This document shows, piece after piece, positions 61,300 through 64,000 of a DNA stretch of 64,000 bases; within the stretch, counting starts at the first letter, position 1, and each line of letters begins with the position of its first letter. This stretch comes from Pontederia crassipes (lineage: Eukaryota > Streptophyta > Magnoliopsida > Commelinales > Pontederiaceae), in the NCBI GenBank assembly GCA_030549335.1, contig CM060196.1, positions 25,254,501 to 25,318,500 on the forward strand. Reading direction: 5' to 3'. The notes beneath the pieces are model-generated. The model worked only from the letters and a program-made list of their open reading frames with translations. It was not told the origin of the DNA and made no database searches. Position numbers and translations under genes: made by a program.

Positions 61300-62134
61300 G
61301 GCAATGCTATCATAACTAGATCGACAATCGAATCGGATACCAACTGGGTTGTGGTTAGACGGGTCCGATCGGGTTCGATCCAATTGAACTAGATTTTTAT
61401 AAAATAATATTATATATAATAATTTATATGATATGTGCATAACAAATATTATATTATGTATAAAAAAATTAGTAATCAATAAAGTTAGATATACTAATAT
61501 AAAATTTTAATATTGATTGATTATTACTAAATTTTTATTTACACAGTAAGTGCTATTAATAATATGTTTTTTCTATCATAAATTACTATTATGTTTTATT
61601 TTTATTTTACTTTCTTTTTTCATTTCTTCCTTTTTCTCTTCATTAATCTTACTTTCCTTTTTCTCATTTTCCCTTTCTCTTCGTTAATTCTCTGTATTTT
61701 TATCATTTAATATTCTTAACAATATATTAAATTATTATTGTCATAAATCACTTATATATTCTCATTCTTCTTTTTTATTTTTCCACACCTTGATCTTTTT
61801 CTTCATTTATTTTGCTTTCCTTTTTCTTACCTTTCATTCTCTCTCCATTAATTATCCTGATTTTACTATTTTTCTATGATTCAAATAAGTTACTTTTCTT
61901 ATATTGTTTTCTTCCTATATTTTCATTTTCTTTTTATTGGTTTTTAAGTTCTTTGTTCCTTTTTTTTAAGTTGAACTAGGTTCTTCTTGGTTTGCTAATT
62001 TATACCGGTTCAACTGGTTTTTTTTCCAGTCAAATCATCATTGCGATTTTCGCTTCAAATCGGAACGGACCAGACGTCAATTCGTGATGAACCAATCGAA
62101 TCGAACGATCCGGTTCGATTTTAATAACATTGCC
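61300..62134. mobile_element. Possible non-autonomous DNA transposon
   Basis: The left end reads GGCAATGCTATCATAAC...ATCGAATCGG. The right end, read inward, is GGCAATGTTATTAAAATCGAACCGG. These are similar inverted termini about 835 bp apart with an AT-rich interior. Elements with GTTAAAATCGAACCGG-type ends are common in plants. I cannot find a clear TSD. Confidence 0.4.
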
Positions 62135-63667
62135 ATGCGGTCATCGATGGTTGAAATCACGTCAACATAGTGTTGAACCATCATATCCGCATCCAAAATT
62201 TTCACCCCATCTCAAAGGGCTGGAAGCTCATTAAACTCTTTTGAAAAAGATAAAGTAATATAAAGTTGTTGATAAACGGAAGGAATCGTTTTTAAAAAAA
62301 AGGTCTGAATCAAGGCAAGGTAAGAAATGGTTGTATATTAACTAATAATAACAAAATAAGTAATTAGAAAATTTTAGTAAACCTAGTTCAACATTGCATC
62401 TGACGTTCTCCTTACCCAACACCACCTTGACGATTCGGTAGCACCAGTTGGCTCGTCTTCCCAATCTACCAGCAAATTAATGGCGGCGTCAATTGAATGG
62501 ATCATTTTTGGAGTGTAAAACAGAAAAGATAGGAATTATTGCATTCTAAACTAAAACCTTTCTTTTAATTAAAACCTTACGGGGTTGGTCAATTATTCTG
62601 CCCACGGACTTGTTCCGTCACACCGAAACTACGGTCCACAAAGGCACAAAGCACTCCATGGCTCCGTCTGGCCATCGCCGTTTCTTTTGAATAGGACCCC
62701 ATTTCTTCCACTATCATCCGTGTTTTTTTTTTGTGTGTGTATAAAAAAGTCTCCTGGATAAATGATTCTTTTTTAGTAGTGGTTAACAGATAGTACGAGT
62801 TTTTAGAAAATTTGATTCCTCGAATTTTGATGGACTCCATGGACTAATAAATTTTCGAAATTTAACATTGAGTTTTTATTTCTTTTATATTGTCTCCTTT
62901 TATACCATTAAATTTATTCAAACACCTTTTACACATCTTAATATTCTATTTATTTACTTTAATTTTCTTGCTAATAGTTGCAAAAAGTAAAATGAATAGA
63001 CTACTTATATTTTATTATTAATTAGTGCTAAATTCAGTGCGATGCACCAATGACATATATTATAAAAATCAATTAAAATATTATAATTTATGATCATTAT
63101 GAAAACTAATTGATAAATATTTAAATGTGATAAATAATTTAGTGCATTTTGAAAAGTTGAAAACTCAGTTTAAATCTATCAGAACCACAACTTCAGCTTA
63201 AATTATCTTTTCAATAATTAATTATTTTCCAAAATTAAAATTATTTTCTGATTTGTATTTTTATTTATTTTATAAAGAAAATTAATTTTCATTGACCTCA
63301 AATTAAATTATTTATTTTAAATTATTTTAAAACTTTGGAAATAAAATAATGCCTTCTAAACATAAAATAGTATAATATTTTATTATACTTGTACGTTATC
63401 TTTTAGTCGATATAATCGAATTATATTTAAATATTAAATATTATAATCGAAATAATGATCGAATTGTTCAGCATCTTAGTCACCGTGAAAGTCAATGGTC
63501 TAGTCAATATCGCGTAGAAAATATTGTCGCCGCCGCAGACTCGTCCTGCAGGGCACGTCCTTCTCCGCACTGCAGTGGGCACTCAATTGCAAGCCGAAAC
63601 TATTTGTCCGCCGGTTCGTATCCGTTGCAGCAGCCTCTTCCCTGTTCTCCCAGGTTATCCCGCAACC
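62135..63667. other. Intergenic DNA upstream of receptor kinase
   Basis: AT-rich, becoming GC-richer from about 63,520, where the 5' leader of the receptor-kinase gene probably begins. No other gene seen. Confidence 0.5.
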
Positions 63668-64000
63668 ATGGCCTATCATTTCCTCTTCCTCTTCCCCTTC
63701 TTCCTCCTGCCAACGGCACCAACCTCGTTAGCGAGCGCCCAGACCACGTACGCCAACATGACGGAAGGAACCACCATCACCGCTGGCAGCTCCACCACCT
63801 CATTGTCTTCCCTCTCCGGCGACTTGGCCTTCGGCTTCTTCCCCATTAACTCAACTAACACTAACTCCACTTTCCACCAGCTCTACCTCTTCGGCGTCTG
63901 GTTCGACGTCACCTCCCCCAAGACCCTCGTCTGGGTGGCCAACCGCAACGACCCGGTCCAAGCCGGCTCCACCTTCCAGTTCACCTCCAACGGCAGCCTC
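63668..64000 (+). CDS. G-type (bulb) lectin S-receptor-like kinase, 5' part
   Basis: Open from the ATG at 63,668 to the window end (111 codons), so only the N-terminus is visible. Residues 1 to about 24 are a hydrophobic signal peptide (FLFLFPFFLLP, then TSLASA before QTTYAN). The bulb-type mannose-binding lectin domain follows, with family words GDLAFGFFP and LVWVANRNDPV and a possible N-glycosylation site NST. In full-length members this is followed by PAN/EGF-like regions, one membrane helix and a cytoplasmic Ser/Thr kinase, acting at the plasma membrane in defence or stress signalling. The LecRK-like subgroup is inferred from the N-terminus only. Most members have one exon. The start is the first ATG, before a good signal peptide. 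Confidence 0.9.
   Translation, partial: MAYHFLFLFPFFLLPTAPTSLASAQTTYANMTEGTTITAGSSTTSLSSLSGDLAFGFFPINSTNTNSTFHQLYLFGVWFDVTSPKTLVWVANRNDPVQAGSTFQFTSNGSL

Overview
This window is nuclear DNA of a flowering plant. It holds spliced genes with GT-AG introns, a plastid-import gene with a GC-rich first exon, and plant-type transposable elements. The steep fall in GC along TIC110 exon 1 and the GC-rich start of the receptor kinase suggest a monocot. That is inference, and I cannot name a species.

Three host genes are visible, all on the + strand. (1) TIC110, the large channel/scaffold subunit of the chloroplast inner-envelope import translocon, spans 12,840-33,586 in 15 exons. My exon model keeps reading frame throughout and gives 1,035 residues. 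(2) A DUF639-family gene (44,729-49,430, nine exons) is damaged by two apparent frameshifts and by a 34-bp LINE tail inserted in an exon with a 16-bp target-site duplication (TSD); it looks like a recent pseudogene. (3) The first 111 codons of a G-type (bulb) lectin S-domain receptor-like kinase run off the right edge (63,668-64,000).

Most of the rest is transposable elements. 1-5,194 is AT-rich with no gene seen. 5,195-7,985 is a nested pair of hAT-like elements. 8,567-10,443 is a solo LTR with a perfect 5-bp TSD. TIC110 grew to about 20.7 kb because introns 2, 5 and 10 were invaded. Intron 2 has a 711-bp hAT element. Intron 5 has a 182-bp RTE deletion derivative, a 181-bp tRNA-type SINE, a 3.18-kb nearly intact antisense RTE-clade LINE and a 5'-truncated L1, each with its TSD. 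Intron 10 has a roughly 5.5-kb sense-strand L1. A Ty3/gypsy chromovirus-like element (Tekay/Del-like; 33,836-43,826) lies just past TIC110, with about 2.1-2.4-kb LTRs carrying arrays of a GGTCGACC palindrome. A related LTR lies inverted at 52,087 to about 54,540.

Between the DUF639 gene and that LTR are two long (TAA)n microsatellites, a tandemly duplicated ~0.6-kb unit and a 46-bp perfect palindrome. 54,541-63,667 is mostly AT-rich intergenic DNA with a GC-rich block and a possible DNA transposon. I see no operon-like organisation. The one recurring theme is retroelement traffic: one RTE family left a near-full copy, an internally deleted copy and an exon-breaking 34-bp stub within about 32 kb.
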